A stretch of 64,000 nucleotides of DNA from Mesocentrotus franciscanus (lineage: Eukaryota; Echinodermata; Echinoidea; Camarodonta; Strongylocentrotidae): contig CP137669.1 in NCBI GenBank assembly GCA_037976565.1, forward strand, positions 35,862,912-35,926,911. Reading direction: 5' to 3'. The notes beneath the pieces are model-generated. The model searched no databases. It saw nothing but the letters and a program-made list of their open reading frames with translations, and was not told the DNA's origin. A program made the translations under genes and the position numbers. Numbering within the stretch: position 1 is the stretch's first letter; the number at the start of each line of letters is the position of its first letter. This document shows positions 1-10,851 of the stretch, piece by piece.

Positions 1-98
1 AAAGGTTTTGAGCTGATGGGTCACAGTGATGACTTGACATTTGCTCCAGGCTTTGTTTTGTCAAAGATTTTGAGTCGAGGCTTTAAGGTTAGGTTTAG
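1..98. other. Intronic flank left of the LTR element
   Basis: No coding signal is seen. This flank rejoins the DNA at 10398: the LTR element is bordered by TTAG at 95-98 and again at 10398-10401. It is probably intron sequence of the minus-strand RGG gene, because that gene's last visible exon ends at 10852 with a strong splice donor and so must continue leftward. Confidence 0.55.
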
Positions 99-1897
99 TG
101 TGATCAGGCCCAAAAGATCTGATTGTTTTGTTGATAAATTATGCCCCCCCCCTAAAATTTTGTTAATTATAAGTAAATCCTAAATCACTTACTTATATTA
201 TAAGAACATATAGTTGGCCAAAAGTGGCATCTCTAAAGAAATACCACCCCTCCCCCTTTTGGAGAATGGACGAGTCCTAGACGTCTTAATTAATGAGGAG
301 AAACAAAGGAACAGAGTGCTGGTGATGCCATGTGTCATTCTACATGCTGACACCAATTACACCACAAGCAACTGTTTTCTTCTCTTCATTTTATTATTCT
401 AGGTAAGCTTATTCTCATTTATATTTTATATCTTATTATTAACTGTATATGTAATTATTATCATTAATGTCATGTATCACCCTCTTAATATTAATATATT
501 CCATTTCAGGAATAAATGGACTTTTAGGGATGAAATATGAAGATAACTTAGTGACTGTGAATGTGCAACAAAGAGTTGGACGAGTGCGATAATACTGATT
601 TACCTTAGCGTTCAGATATATATATCTATATATCGCCAGCATATATTGTTATTAAACAGTATAATGAATTAATGAGTTTTGCAAGTAAATAAGTGTGTAC
701 TATTTCAGTGTTTTATAATTATACTTTAGAAGGTATAGAATTGGTATAAGAATAGAACTATTTTTATGATATGAATGAACGTCTCATGAAATGGTAGTGT
801 ATGTGGATACCCATTTCACAGCTAGTGTGTGAACATGCAAGCCTGTACATTGTAGCCCCTTGCATGGCCTAACGGTAGTGAAGTGTAAACAGGGTACCCA
901 AGTTGTGTATTAAGTGTGAACAGGACCTTTGTTCTAAGAGAGGGACTTAGTTGCCCCTCTGATAAGCTACATCTAAACAGTCTGGTAAACAGAGTTTCTC
1001 TCTCCTCTACCAGTGGTAGCAGTCTAATTAGGCGCAGACCCATTTAGAAGATATATTTTGTTATGTTATAGAATAGTGCAGTTATTGATTGATTAATGAT
1101 CGAAACACACATTTAATGAGTTTGATTATATACTATTATATTGTACATTTGTATTTTGTAACCATGATGCTATAATAGAGCAATTGGCTTAGTAATGTAT
1201 TAGTTATTTTGGAGAAGGCAACTTCAGTGGTCTGAATTGTAGAATATAGGATTAGGCAAACCCAGCAGAAGTTTCAGCAAGATGCTTTGTCTCACCAGTT
1301 TGGTAGAAATCAGTTTCTCTTAATGTAGTGAAATAAGAAAACAGAGAGCACTTTATTTTAATAGGGAAATAATACTTTTCTCTTACGGATTTTACTCAAA
1401 TAATTTAGGGAGTTCACTACAGGGAACATATATACTTATATAGCAAGGGATACTTAACTATTAATTGAATTGGTTAGAAATGCAGTTAAACCTTATATAT
1501 ATTACCTGTGGTATTGTGAGTTAATTGATATTGTTTAAGCCACGAAACGTTTAGTTAGAATTAACTAAAACTGTATTTCATTGTATTATTTTAAGCTGTT
1601 TATAAACTTAGAACTAAAAGTTAGATTAGGTTTTGTTATTAGAGAAGATCTAGCTCGTGCAGATTGATGTGATATAGTTTTAATGTTGTATAAAACTGAA
1701 GCATGAACATGTGTTCATGATCATCGTTTGTATAGTATTATTGATTACTCTTAATTATGATTATTCTTGCTTATTGCGATGGTATTAAGAGTAATAAAAG
1801 TCATTCTACATGCTGACACCAATTACACCACAAGCAACTGTTTTCTTCTCTTCATTTTATTATTCTAGCTCCCCTGTTCCCTGATAGGGGCGTTACA
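99..1897 (+). repeat. 5' LTR
   Basis: 1,799 bp, starting TGTGATCAGG and ending GGGGCGTTACA. It is collinear with 8603-10397. Differences I can see are a C-run of 9 against 5 near 143-151, one-base changes in an A-run and a T-run near 1690-1730, and six substitutions. It is unusually long for a gypsy LTR because it contains a 1,466-bp intron-like segment (403-1868). Without that segment it would be about 333 bp, a common size for this superfamily. Confidence 0.95.
334..1868 (+). repeat. Exact 69-bp direct repeats bounding an intron-like LTR segment
   Basis: The 69-bp stretch 334-402 recurs without change at 1800-1868. Both copies end in a long pyrimidine tract followed by TATTCTAG, a good 3' splice-site shape. 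After the first copy comes GTAAGC (403-408), a good 5' splice donor. Positions 403-1868 therefore start GTAAG and end CTAG and could be removed as a 1,466-nt intron, leaving a 333-bp LTR. The same arrangement is in the 3' LTR. Whether splicing occurs is inference; the repeats and splice-like ends are seen directly. Confidence 0.8.
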
Positions 1898-1901
1898 TTT
1901 C

Positions 1902-1919
1902 TGGAGGCACTGCCCGGAT
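1902..1919 (+). promoter_or_regulatory. Candidate minus-strand primer-binding site
   Basis: Four bases after the 5' LTR comes TGGAGGCACTGCCCGGAT. A TGG start at this distance from the LTR fits pairing with a tRNA 3' CCA end, as known for Ty3/gypsy elements. I could not assign the priming tRNA. Confidence 0.55.
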
Positions 1920-2096
1920 GGTGTTTGGCTTGAAGATGAGGAATTAACTGACTGTCATCTCAACGTCAATGCATCATCCACAAACAACTAGGGGATCACC
2001 ATCGGTCACCACCATCACCACCATCACCACCTAGCTTCGTCTCCATCAAGCTCTTAGGTGATCTCTTCTAGGGCAGACCTGGGACCAGAACTGAAG

Positions 2097-3435
2097 ATGG
2101 CAGGCTTCGAAGGGCTCGAGGACGACGTGCTTGGGAGGATAGCCGCAAGCACTGAGGAAGAGCTCCAGGCAGCTGCAACGCTTCTAGCGGTGTCCAGTGA
2201 GGATGTTGTCACGGCGCAGTCCAAGGGATTATCGGGACTGCGGCGTCTCATCAAACGAACTCTGCTCAGTGAGGAAGTCGCCGAGGAAGAAGATGGAGGA
2301 AAAGCTAAGTGGGAGGGAGTGTCAAGAGTGTTGGCGGTCGAGAAGGGAACCCGTAAAGCAGATTCAGGCAGAGCAGGCCGACGGCTGCCTGGAGGATACA
2401 GGGGTTCACGTTAAGAAGGAATCCCGGACCACCACTGCCCCTGATGATAGGAATCCCGGAATGCTCTGGAGGAAGGATTTTAAGATCATTGGGCAGATAG
2501 GAGAACCCGGCCAGAAGGACAAATTGTCCTTCGTAAGTCTAGCACGGCAGGTAGAGAGCGCGTCTAGAAAAGGCTTCTCAGAGACAGAGGTGGTTGAAGG
2601 TGTTATAAGAGCGGTCAGCCCAGGACTACATCTTCGAAGCTACCTCGAAGGGAGGCCAGATCTAGACCTTCCAATGTTGCGGAGCCTTTTAAGATCGCAT
2701 TACCGAGAAAAAGATGCAACATCGCTGTTCAAGGAATTGTCCAACTCTGCTCAGCATCAGCGGGAGAGTGTCCATGATTTTGTTTTGCGGACCCTAGACC
2801 TGAAGCAAAAGATAATCTTCGTCGAAGGAGGCCGGCTCAGCAGTGAGCTATGATAGCTGCCAAGTGCAACGGATGGCGCTTCATTCTATCTCCACAGGGA
2901 TCCAGAGTGAGGCAATCCAACAAGAAGTTAAAGGCCATTTGAATCAGGACAAGATCACAGACGAGGAGATCATGGAGATCCTCACGAGGGCTGTTGCCCA
3001 TGAGAGTGAACGTCGACAGAAGTTGACAGGCAAATTACAAAAGGCCGGCTCTGTCAACGAAGTGTCTATACAACAAGAAAAAATGGAAAAAAGTCAAGAA
3101 GGACGAAAGTCGAAGTCAAGAAATTCCAACCCACCATGCCAGACTGGGAGCAGATGCAAGCTGCTATACGCTCCATTGTACAGTCTGAAATGCAAAATCA
3201 TCAAACCCGTCAGCCTTCTTCAACTCAACGCGGGCGACGTCGCGGATGCTCTGGCTGTCAAGAAGCTGGAAAAGGGGACAGTTGTACCCATTGTTTCGGT
3301 GTGGCAGTGGCGAGCATTTCGCTAGGGGATGTAGGAGCCAGGGAAACGGCAACAGGGTGCCCCAAGGGGACATGGAGTACCCAAGGCAACATCGTCCCAA
3401 CAAACAGTAGGAACTTTCTGTGCTTCAGGGAATAG
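2097..3435 (+). pseudogene. gag: gag region, split over frames
   Basis: The likely start is ATG 2097, opening an acidic alpha-helical N-terminus. The coding signal then moves to another frame by about 2400, again near 2850, near 3130 and near 3300. The middle part (about 2460-2850) resembles a retrotransposon capsid and ends in a helix-rich segment with FKELSNSAQHQRESVHDF. The last part has a Cys-rich knuckle: CSGCQ and CTHC in one frame (about 3246-3292), followed in the next frame by a C-x4-H-x4-C group. This pattern fits nucleocapsid zinc knuckles that bind genomic RNA. Each break shifts the frame; I did not resolve the exact bases in gag. It is either a damaged gene or one carrying base-level sequence errors. 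Confidence 0.75.
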
Positions 3436-3451
3436 GATAAAGGTAGCGCAA

Positions 3452-4369
3452 TTGGTGGGTGAGAGGTGTATTATTAAGTGCAGCATAGGGGATATACAGG
3501 TGGAAGCACTATGGGATACAGGAGCCCAAGTTTCCGTCTTATCCAAAGAATGGTTGCAGAATCACCTATCACAAGAGAAGATACAGCCCATTTCACATCT
3601 ATTCCCTGATGGTTCATTACGCCTGACAGCAGCCAACCAAACGGTTATACCCTACCTCGGATATGTTAAGCTCAGTGTGTGCTTAGATCAACCTAGGAGA
3701 ACAAAACTCCTGGTCCCTTTCTTAGTCACGACTTCAAAGGATAACCAAATCATATTAGGTTACAATGTCATTGCAGAAGTCATTACAGGTCTCAACACGT
3801 CGACAAATGATGTTAGTGCTGTCATGGCAGAAATCCTCCCAAATCATACCCAACTAACAATCAATGCTATTATTGAACTAATAACCACGCCGGATGTGAC
3901 ATTCACTAGACCAGTGAAATCAGGGAGGAAGACGAGATGCATTCCTTCAGGTACTTCTGTCATCACCTGCAAGATACAAGCCAATGGTTTGAAAGGTTGC
4001 CTTGCCCTGCTAGAACCAGCCCTAGATCCTTCATTGTTAGAAGTGCTGGAGATTCAACCTGCCGTAGTTGAGATTGGGAGAGGCAAGTTCAGCAAAGTCA
4101 ATGTGACGGTGACAAACAGTTCCAAGAGAATTATTTTTCTTCCAAAGCAAACTGTGATTGCTTCCATAGAGTCCGTTTCTGATGTTAAACCATTTCTTCA
4201 TGAAGAACATGTAGCGGTCAGCGAAGTAAAGACTATCCAGCTCTCTAAGGACGACTGGCGCTCAAACTTCAAGCTGGACCACCTATCTACCACCCAGAGA
4301 GCTACTGTACTGGAAATGCTGAGGGAGAAAAGAATGCATTTTCTACAGGAGATGAAGATATTGGACTGA
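3452..4369 (+). CDS. pol: Retrotransposon aspartic protease domain and linker
   Basis: This open stretch begins just before a retropepsin active site: [17 protein letters not shown], with the catalytic DTG at 3515-3523. Downstream is the usual second half with ILGYNVI (LLG-like). Retropepsin cleaves the Gag-Pol polyprotein as a dimer. A linker of about 170 residues rich in beta-type sequence follows and leads towards reverse transcriptase. The frame is lost close to the AAAA run at about 4328-4331, after which the coding signal continues in another frame into the reverse transcriptase segment. A one-base length change there explains the break. Confidence 0.9.
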   Translation: MVGERCIIKCSIGDIQVEALWDTGAQVSVLSKEWLQNHLSQEKIQPISHLFPDGSLRLTAANQTVIPYLGYVKLSVCLDQPRRTKLLVPFLVTTSKDNQIILGYNVIAEVITGLNTSTNDVSAVMAEILPNHTQLTINAIIELITTPDVTFTRPVKSGRKTRCIPSGTSVITCKIQANGLKGCLALLEPALDPSLLEVLEIQPAVVEIGRGKFSKVNVTVTNSSKRIIFLPKQTVIASIESVSDVKPFLHEEHVAVSEVKTIQLSKDDWRSNFKLDHLSTTQRATVLEMLREKRMHFLQEMKILD

Positions 4370-4383
4370 TTGACGACCTTCAC

Positions 4384-5103
4384 ATGAAGATTAACCTCTC
4401 CGACCAAGTACCAGTGCAGAAGACGTACATGTCTATCCCACGCCCCCTCATTCGTGAAGTGAAAGACTATATCCAGGATCTGTTGAGGAAAGAGTGGATA
4501 CGGAAGTCATCGTCCCCGTACTCTTCTCCAGTGGTGTGTGTGAGAAAAAAAGATGGAACACTCCGACTGTGTATCGACTATCGAGCCCTTAATGCGAAGA
4601 CAATCCCGGACAGACAGCCTATCCCACGGATACAAGATGTTCTCGACAGCCTTGGTGGCAACCAGTATTTTTCTACTCTTGACCAAGGGAAGGCCTATCA
4701 CCAGGGGTTTGTTTCAGAGGAGTGTAAGCACATGACTGCCTTCATCACCCCATGGGGATTGTATGAGTGGAATCGGATCCCTTTTGGACTTACAAATGCC
4801 CCAGCGGTCTTCCAAAGGTGTATGGAAGGATGTCTGGAAAACCTCACTGGTGATATCTGTCATGTCTACCTCGACGATGTGCTGGTATATAGTCCAACCT
4901 TCGAAGACCATGTCAAGCATCTCAAACACGTTCTACAGAGACTGAGGGAAAAGGGAATCAAACTGAAGCCATCCAAATGTCTTTTCTTCAGGAAGGAGGT
5001 CAAGTACCTGGGTAGAATTGTATCTGCGGAAGGCCACAAATCAGACCCAGCTGACATAGAGGCAGTAGAGTTACTTCGGAAAAGACCCGAAGACCATTGG
5101 TGA
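4384..5103 (+). CDS. pol: Reverse transcriptase domain
   Basis: All Ty3/gypsy reverse transcriptase landmarks are visible in order: [30 protein letters not shown], a [12 protein letters not shown] block, and the polymerase active site YLDD at 4867-4878 within [11 protein letters not shown]. The first catalytic Asp is the D of STLD. The enzyme copies element RNA into DNA in cytoplasmic particles. The open frame stops at 5101-5103, shortly after a CCC run (5086-5088); the thumb/connection region continues in the next frame from about 5105. A one-base excess in the C-run would account for this. Confidence 0.95.
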   Translation: MKINLSDQVPVQKTYMSIPRPLIREVKDYIQDLLRKEWIRKSSSPYSSPVVCVRKKDGTLRLCIDYRALNAKTIPDRQPIPRIQDVLDSLGGNQYFSTLDQGKAYHQGFVSEECKHMTAFITPWGLYEWNRIPFGLTNAPAVFQRCMEGCLENLTGDICHVYLDDVLVYSPTFEDHVKHLKHVLQRLREKGIKLKPSKCLFFRKEVKYLGRIVSAEGHKSDPADIEAVELLRKRPEDHW

Positions 5104-5104
5104 G

Positions 5105-5905
5105 TTGAGACGGGTCCTGGGACTTCTTGGGTACTACCGGAAGTATATTCCCAATTTCTCTAAGAAAGCTGGACCACTTTACAACCTACTTTCTCTCTCT
5201 CCAGACTACAAACCAGCCAAGACTAACAAGGGTAAGAAAAAGGATCACATCCTTCCTTCAAGTCATCCAATTGAATGGACAACAGAGCACCACACCATAC
5301 TTAATGGTTTGATCGACAACCTTGTCCAAGCCCCGGTGATGGCATACCCTGACTTCGAAAAGACATTTGTCTTGCACACTGATGCTTCAAACAAAGGTTT
5401 GGGAGCAGTACTATACCAACATCAGGAGGGAAAACTACGTGTGATAGCGTATGCATCAAGGACTCTGACACCCGCGGAGAAGAAGTACCATCTCCATTCA
5501 GGGAAACTGGAGTTTCTTGCCTTGAAGTGGGCTATCTGCGACAGATTCAGAGACTTCCTCTACTACTCCCCGCCATTTACAGTTTACACTGACAACAACC
5601 CGCTCACCTACGTCCTCTCTTCTGCCAGGCTAAATGCAACAGGCTTACGTTGGGTAGGAGAACTTGCTGACTTTACCTTCACCATAAAGTATCGACCAGG
5701 AAGAGCGAATGCCGATGCTGACACATTGTCAAGAGAGCCCCTCGATGTCGACAACATGGCAGATTACTCCGAGGAAATCTCTCCCCCTATGTTTCATGCT
5801 GTCAACCAGGGTGTGAAGGCAGAACAGTCTCATGCTTCTACATGGATAAGTGCAATGAGTGTCTCTGTAGGTGACGAGATGGAAAGCCCCACCAACCTAT
5901 GTTAG
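5105..5905 (+). CDS. pol: RT connection and RNase H domain
   Basis: It begins with the conserved end of reverse transcriptase (LGYYRKYIPNFSKKAGPL). Next comes RNase H with HTDASNKGLGAVL (first Asp), a Glu in GKLEFLALKWA, YTDNNPLTYV and a final Asp in GRANADADTLSR: the D-E-D-D set that cleaves RNA in RNA:DNA hybrids. The frame ends soon after a CCCC run (5887-5890), and the integrase N-terminus begins in another frame at about 5899. Confidence 0.93.
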   Translation: MRRVLGLLGYYRKYIPNFSKKAGPLYNLLSLSPDYKPAKTNKGKKKDHILPSSHPIEWTTEHHTILNGLIDNLVQAPVMAYPDFEKTFVLHTDASNKGLGAVLYQHQEGKLRVIAYASRTLTPAEKKYHLHSGKLEFLALKWAICDRFRDFLYYSPPFTVYTDNNPLTYVLSSARLNATGLRWVGELADFTFTIKYRPGRANADADTLSREPLDVDNMADYSEEISPPMFHAVNQGVKAEQSHASTWISAMSVSVGDEMESPTNLC

Positions 5906-6246
5906 CGGAACTGAGTAGGGAGGACATAAAAAAGGCTCAGGAAGAGGACCCAGCCATATCTTCTGTCCTACAGGCACTACTCAATGATGGGCAGCCCACA
6001 AGAGAAGAAAGGAGGCAACTCCCTAAAGACACAGTGAAACTCCTCCGCGAGTGGAAAAAGCTGGAGATAAGTGATGATGGAATCCTTCATCGTAATACCG
6101 CCACCTATCACCAACTCGTACTACCGGCCAAGTTCAAACTCAGAGTGTACAAAGAGCTACACAATGACATGGGACATCTGGGTCCAGACAAGGTGGTGCA
6201 CCTAACCCGGGAGAGGTTTTCTGGCCAAACATGGAGCGGGACGTGA
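5899..6246 (+). CDS. pol: Integrase N-terminal zinc-binding region
   Basis: This short open segment carries the histidine half of the integrase zinc finger ([20 protein letters not shown]). The cysteine half lies in the next frame. Frames change at a TTTT run (6217-6220). The cysteine pair across the junction reads C-A-C, one residue between the cysteines instead of the usual two, which is odd and may reflect base-level error or real divergence. Confidence 0.85.
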   Translation: MLAELSREDIKKAQEEDPAISSVLQALLNDGQPTREERRQLPKDTVKLLREWKKLEISDDGILHRNTATYHQLVLPAKFKLRVYKELHNDMGHLGPDKVVHLTRERFSGQTWSGT

Positions 6247-7037
6247 CGCGATACATCACCCAACAGTGTGCCTGCCTCAAACAGAAGAAACCACAAAGAG
6301 TGACTAAAGCTCCTCTTGTATCGATCACAACAACGCAACCATTTGAGCTGGTGTCCATCGATTTCGTCCATCTAGAGCGGAGTAAGGGAGGATATGAATA
6401 TATTCTTGTTGTCGTGGACCATTTCACCCGGTTCGCGCAGGCTTACCCGACAAAGAATAAGAAAGGACGGACGGCTGCAGACATCATATTCAACAACTAC
6501 TGTCTGAAGTACGGTTTTCCCCAGAGGTTGCACCATGACCAAGGAAGGGAATTCGAAAACAACCTCTTCAAAAGACTTCAAGAACATTCCGGTATCACTC
6601 ATTCCCGCACTACACCCTATCATCCGCAGGGAAATGGACAAGTAGAGAGGTTTAATCGGACCTTGCTGGGGATGTTACGGACACTAGAGGAAGAACAGAA
6701 AAGTGACTGGCGAGCTTCGGTTGACAAGTTGGTGCATGCTTACAATTGCACAAGAAATGAGTCAACAGGATACTCCCCATTTTTCTTGTTGTTTGGTCGA
6801 CATCCACGCCTTCCAATCGACCTGGCATTTGGACTGCATCGAGACCAAGAGAGAACCACCAGGACCCGAGACGAGTATGTCACACGCTGGAAACGGCAAA
6901 TGGAGCAGGCCTATGATATTGCCACAAAGAATATGGGTCAGACTGCGGACCGAAGGAAGCAGCAGTACGACAAAAGCAAAGTCTGCAACTCTATGTCCCG
7001 GAGATCCTGTGCTCGTCAGAAATATGCAGAGAGTTGA
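6231..7037 (+). CDS. pol: Integrase catalytic core
   Basis: The core has the DDE triad: Asp in VSIDFVHLE, Asp in [10 protein letters not shown] and Glu in [10 protein letters not shown]. Exactly 35 residues separate the second Asp from the Glu, matching the DD35E retroviral-type integrase, which inserts element DNA into the chromosome. The short target duplication found at the element's ends fits this class of enzyme. The coding signal changes frame near the AAAA run at 6972-6975. Confidence 0.95.
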   Translation: MERDVTRYITQQCACLKQKKPQRVTKAPLVSITTTQPFELVSIDFVHLERSKGGYEYILVVVDHFTRFAQAYPTKNKKGRTAADIIFNNYCLKYGFPQRLHHDQGREFENNLFKRLQEHSGITHSRTTPYHPQGNGQVERFNRTLLGMLRTLEEEQKSDWRASVDKLVHAYNCTRNESTGYSPFFLLFGRHPRLPIDLAFGLHRDQERTTRTRDEYVTRWKRQMEQAYDIATKNMGQTADRRKQQYDKSKVCNSMSRRSCARQKYAES

Positions 7038-7872
7038 AGGCCCATCAAAACTGAAAGCCTACTGGGAAGACCAAGTATACCAAGTGGTTGAACAAATAGG
7101 GGAAAACATGCCTGTCTACAAGGTGAAGCCTAGAAATGGTAGAGGAAGAGATCGAGTGTTGCATCGAAATATGCTACTTCCTTGCGATCTCCTCGAAAGC
7201 CACATAGACAGACATGAAGAGATCGATGAAGCCCCTAATAGATATCAACGGTCAGAGAGAACTACCCAGCAGCATAGAAGACATACCTCGAGAAGAGACA
7301 TTGCCCAAACGGATCTGAGTGAGAGTGATGAAGAACTTGAATTTGTAGCTGTACAGCACAGACCGATTTCTCGGCAGGAAAATCATCAGCAGCACTCAGA
7401 GTTCAGGCCGCCGGTAGAAGATGATCTCCCACATCATATTCCAGATCTTGTGAGTAACACATCTGACTCACCCACTCCTGAAATTTATGAAACAGAACAC
7501 CAAATACCAGAACCAACGGTGGAATTACATAATCAGGATGGTATGAATGAGGCTGCCGATGTTGAGATGCGACCACAGCGAGCAAGACGTCCACCCTCTC
7601 GTTTCACGTACGACCAACTAGGACAACCAGTCATCCAGCCCATCCATGGAAATATTATACCAGTCCACCCGTCTCCTGCAACAACTCATCCTGCTTCGCC
7701 CAACTCTAATCCCCAATCAGTACCTCCAATTAACTCATTCCATCCTCCTCCTCTGTCATTCCCACCAAATATCCCTCCTAACATCCCATTTCACCCCCAC
7801 CATCACTTTTCCAACTCCAAACTGCAGCTCCTAGAAGAGAGGTTCCTCAGACGAATCCATGGCCGTTCGTGA
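6990..7872 (+). CDS. pol: Integrase C-terminal region and Pol tail
   Basis: In this frame the coding signal resumes with [10 protein letters not shown] and then a GPY/F-like beta-barrel segment ([26 protein letters not shown]) that binds DNA in gypsy integrases. After that the protein is low-complexity and rich in Pro, His, Gln and acidic residues, ending FLRRIHGRS just before the stop at 7872. No chromodomain motif is seen. Upstream codons of this frame (from about 6703) overlap the integrase core in a different frame and are shadow. Confidence 0.8.
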
Positions 7873-8590
7873 TGGGACCGCAATACCCAGCCAGACAGAA
7901 TGGATATCAGTGGCAGCCAACCGACAATGCCGGATACCGGATGTGGCCAGCAACTAATGATGGACTTAAAGCGTGGCCACAATTCAACGCTGGACAACAG
8001 GTTTTACCCCAAAATTAATTTCGCAGGATGGTAATTTTATAATAATTTTCAAGAAAATGAACCATAACATGTATATATAGCTTTATTAAAGATCAAATTT
8101 TACAACTCTTGGAATAGATTGGAAATTTTGGAGTGATTGTCGGAAAAAAACTCACAGCGCTGTGTAACAGGGAAGCTGGTGAAGATGAGAGTACAGACAC
8201 TCCAAGATGCATATAGTCATGCTCACTTATTTGAGTAAATGCAGTAAACGTATCACCAGCATCCAAAGACGGACAATCACTCATGGGAAGTGCCAAGAGT
8301 CTATCCTTTCTATCACATATTGATACCGTAGATGTCATTACAATTTAAAGTCGTCTAAATGGACTTGAAAGTTGAACATTAAAGGTGTGCGCACACCATT
8401 GATGTTACGGTTTTCGTAATAATTGTAATATCGATACTACATGGATAGGGCTGATCATATGAAGTGTATATCAGATATGAGGGTTTTGTTATGGTCCAGT
8501 CCAAATTGACTGATTTTTATTTTATGTTTATTAATATGTATGTATGGTATATTTACTTATTGTTTATCTGTCGAGGACGACATCTTTTCT
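7873..8590 (+). other. 3' untranslated part of the LTR element
   Basis: About 720 bp between the last pol stop and the polypurine tract. I see no envelope-like reading frame, signal peptide or membrane segment in it. Confidence 0.6.
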
Positions 8591-8602
8591 GGTGGGGAAG
8601 AG
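8591..8602 (+). promoter_or_regulatory. Polypurine tract
   Basis: GGTGGGGAAGAG lies immediately upstream of the 3' LTR, the required position of the plus-strand primer in LTR retrotransposons. Confidence 0.85.
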
Positions 8603-10397
8603 TGTGATCAGGCCCAAAAGATCTGATTGTTTTGTTGATAAATTATGCCCCCTAAAATTTTGTTAATTATAAGTAAATCCTAAATCACTTACTTATATTA
8701 TAAGAACATATAGTTGGCCAAAAGTGGCATCTCTAAAGAAATACCACCCCTCCCCCTTTTGGAGAATGGACGAGTCCTAGACGTCTTAATTAATGAGGAG
8801 AAACAAAGGAACAGAGTGCTGGTGATGCCATGTGTCATTCTACATGCTGACACCAATTACACCACAAGCAACTGTTTTCTTCTCTTCATTTTATTATTCT
8901 AGGTAAGCTTATTCTCATTTATATTTTATATCTTATTATTAACTGTATATGTAATTATTATCATTAATGTCATGTATCACCCTCTTAATATTAATATATT
9001 CCATTTCAGGAATAAATGGACTTTTAGGGATGAAATATGAAGATAACTTAGTGACTGTGAATGTGCAACAAAGAGTTGGACGAGTGCGATAATACTGATT
9101 TACCTTAGCGTTCAGATATATATATCTATATATCGCCAGCATATATTGTTATTAAACAGTATAATGAATTAATGAGTTTTGCGAGTACATAAGTGTGTAC
9201 TATTTCAGTGTTTTATAATTATACTTTAGAAGGTATAGAATTGGTAGAAGAATAGAACTATTTTTATGATATGAATGAACGTCTCATGAAATGGTAGTGT
9301 ATGTGGATACCCATTTCACAGCTAGTGTGTGAACATGCAAGCCTGTACATTGTAGCCCCTTGCATGGCCTAACGGTAGTGAAGTGTAAACAGGGTACCCA
9401 AGTTGTGTATTAAGTGTGAACAGGACCTTTGTTCTAAGAGAGGGACTTAGTTGCCCCTCTGATAAGCTACATCTAAACAGTCTGGTAAACAGAGTTTCTC
9501 TCTCCTCTACCAGTGGTAGCAGTCTAATTAGGCGCAGACCCATTTAGAAGATATATTTTGTTATGTTATAGAATAGTGCAGTTATTGATTGATTAATGAT
9601 CGAAACACGCATTTAATGAGTTTGATTATATATTATTATATTGTACATTTGTATTTTGTAACCATGATGCTATAATAGAGCAATTGGCTTAGTAATGTAT
9701 TAGTTATTTTGGAGAAGGCAACTTCAGTGGTCTGAATTGTAGAATATAGGATTAGGCAAACCCAGCAGAAGTTTCAGCAAGATGATTTGTCTCACCAGTT
9801 TGGTAGAAATCAGTTTCTCTTAATGTAGTGAAATAAGAAAACAGAGAGCACTTTATTTTAATAGGGAAATAATACTTTTCTCTTACGGATTTTACTCAAA
9901 TAATTTAGGGAGTTCACTACAGGGAACATATATACTTATATAGCAAGGGATACTTAACTATTAATTGAATTGGTTAGAAATGCAGTTAAACCTTATATAT
10001 ATTACCTGTGGTATTGTGAGTTAATTGATATTGTTTAAGCCACGAAACGTTTAGTTAGAATTAACTAAAACTGTATTTCATTGTATTATTTTAAGCTGTT
10101 TATAAACTTAGAACTAAAAGTTAGATTAGGTTTTGTTATTAGAGAAGATCTAGCTCGTGCAGATTGATGTGATATAGTTTTAATGTTGTATAAAAACTGA
10201 AGCATGAACATGTGTTCATGATCATCGTTGTATAGTATTATTGATTACTCTTAATTATGATTATTCTTGCTTATTGCGATGGTATTAAGAGTAATAAAAG
10301 TCATTCTACATGCTGACACCAATTACACCACAAGCAACTGTTTTCTTCTCTTCATTTTATTATTCTAGCTCCCCTGTTCCCTGATAGGGGCGTTACA
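8603..10397 (+). repeat. 3' LTR
   Basis: 1,795 bp, near identical to 99-1897, preceded directly by a purine tract and followed by the target duplication TTAG. The internal 69-bp repeats recur at 8834-8902 and 10300-10368. The short C-run (5 C) accounts for most of the length difference from the 5' LTR. Confidence 0.95.
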
Positions 10398-10473
10398 TTA
10401 GGATTAAAATTAGGGTCAGGTGTATTGTGTGTTCCAGGCATTATGAATTTTATTAGGGTAGGAGATTGACTAC

Positions 10474-10803
10474 GGAGCAATAGACTTTTTTTGTAATTTA
10501 ATCAAATTTAATGCCCAAATCTTTGTTGAGTGCCTTGTTATAAATTATTTCATTCACCTGTTACGAATAATTGTATTTCAACAGTCAGACAGCAAATTAC
10601 ATACATTTCGTGTTGTTACGTAGGACAAGCCATAATGTTTGTCCTACCTAGCAATAATTAATGTATGTGATTGGCATTCTGACAATTGAAATACAATTAT
10701 CCGTAACAGATTCTGCAGATGAATGAAATAATTTGTAATGAGGCACTTAACAAAGATTTGTGCATTGAATTTGATTACATTACGAAAATGGCCTATTGTT
10801 GCC
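10474..10803. mobile_element. Long-hairpin MITE
   Basis: Left and right halves are near-complementary: CTGTTACGAATAATTGTATT (from 10559) pairs with AATACAATTATCCGTAACAG on the right, and the ends read GGAGCAATAGAC and GCCTATTGTTGCC. The whole is about 330 bp with no coding capacity. One-armed relatives of the right half occur at 42050-42208 and 53448-53612. Confidence 0.75.
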
Positions 10804-10851
10804 AGAGCATATATGTCATAGAGTCATCACCAGTTGCTGACCGACACTAAC

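Larger units (their letters stand above)
99..10397 (+). mobile_element. Ty3/gypsy LTR retrotransposon, full length
   Basis: Two long direct repeats (99-1897 and 8603-10397) begin TGTG and end TACA. They are flanked by a 4-bp target duplication TTAG (95-98, 10398-10401). Between them lie a candidate primer-binding site, gag with Cys/His knuckles, then protease, reverse transcriptase, RNase H and integrase in the Ty3/gypsy order (integrase last), and a polypurine tract touching the 3' LTR. No envelope gene and no chromodomain are evident. The two LTRs differ by six substitutions and three small length changes in about 1.8 kb, so insertion is recent. The coding region is nonetheless split over several frames (see the domain entries). 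The element lies antisense in the intron of the minus-strand RGG gene. Confidence 0.96.

Noticed and set aside
214..402. Open frame of 62 residues in the LTR, repeated at 8714-8902
   Set aside because: It lacks an ATG at its start, lies in an LTR, and its repetition only reflects the second LTR.
7873..8590. Search for an envelope gene in the LTR element
   Set aside because: No open frame with signal peptide, furin-like site or membrane segment between pol and the polypurine tract.
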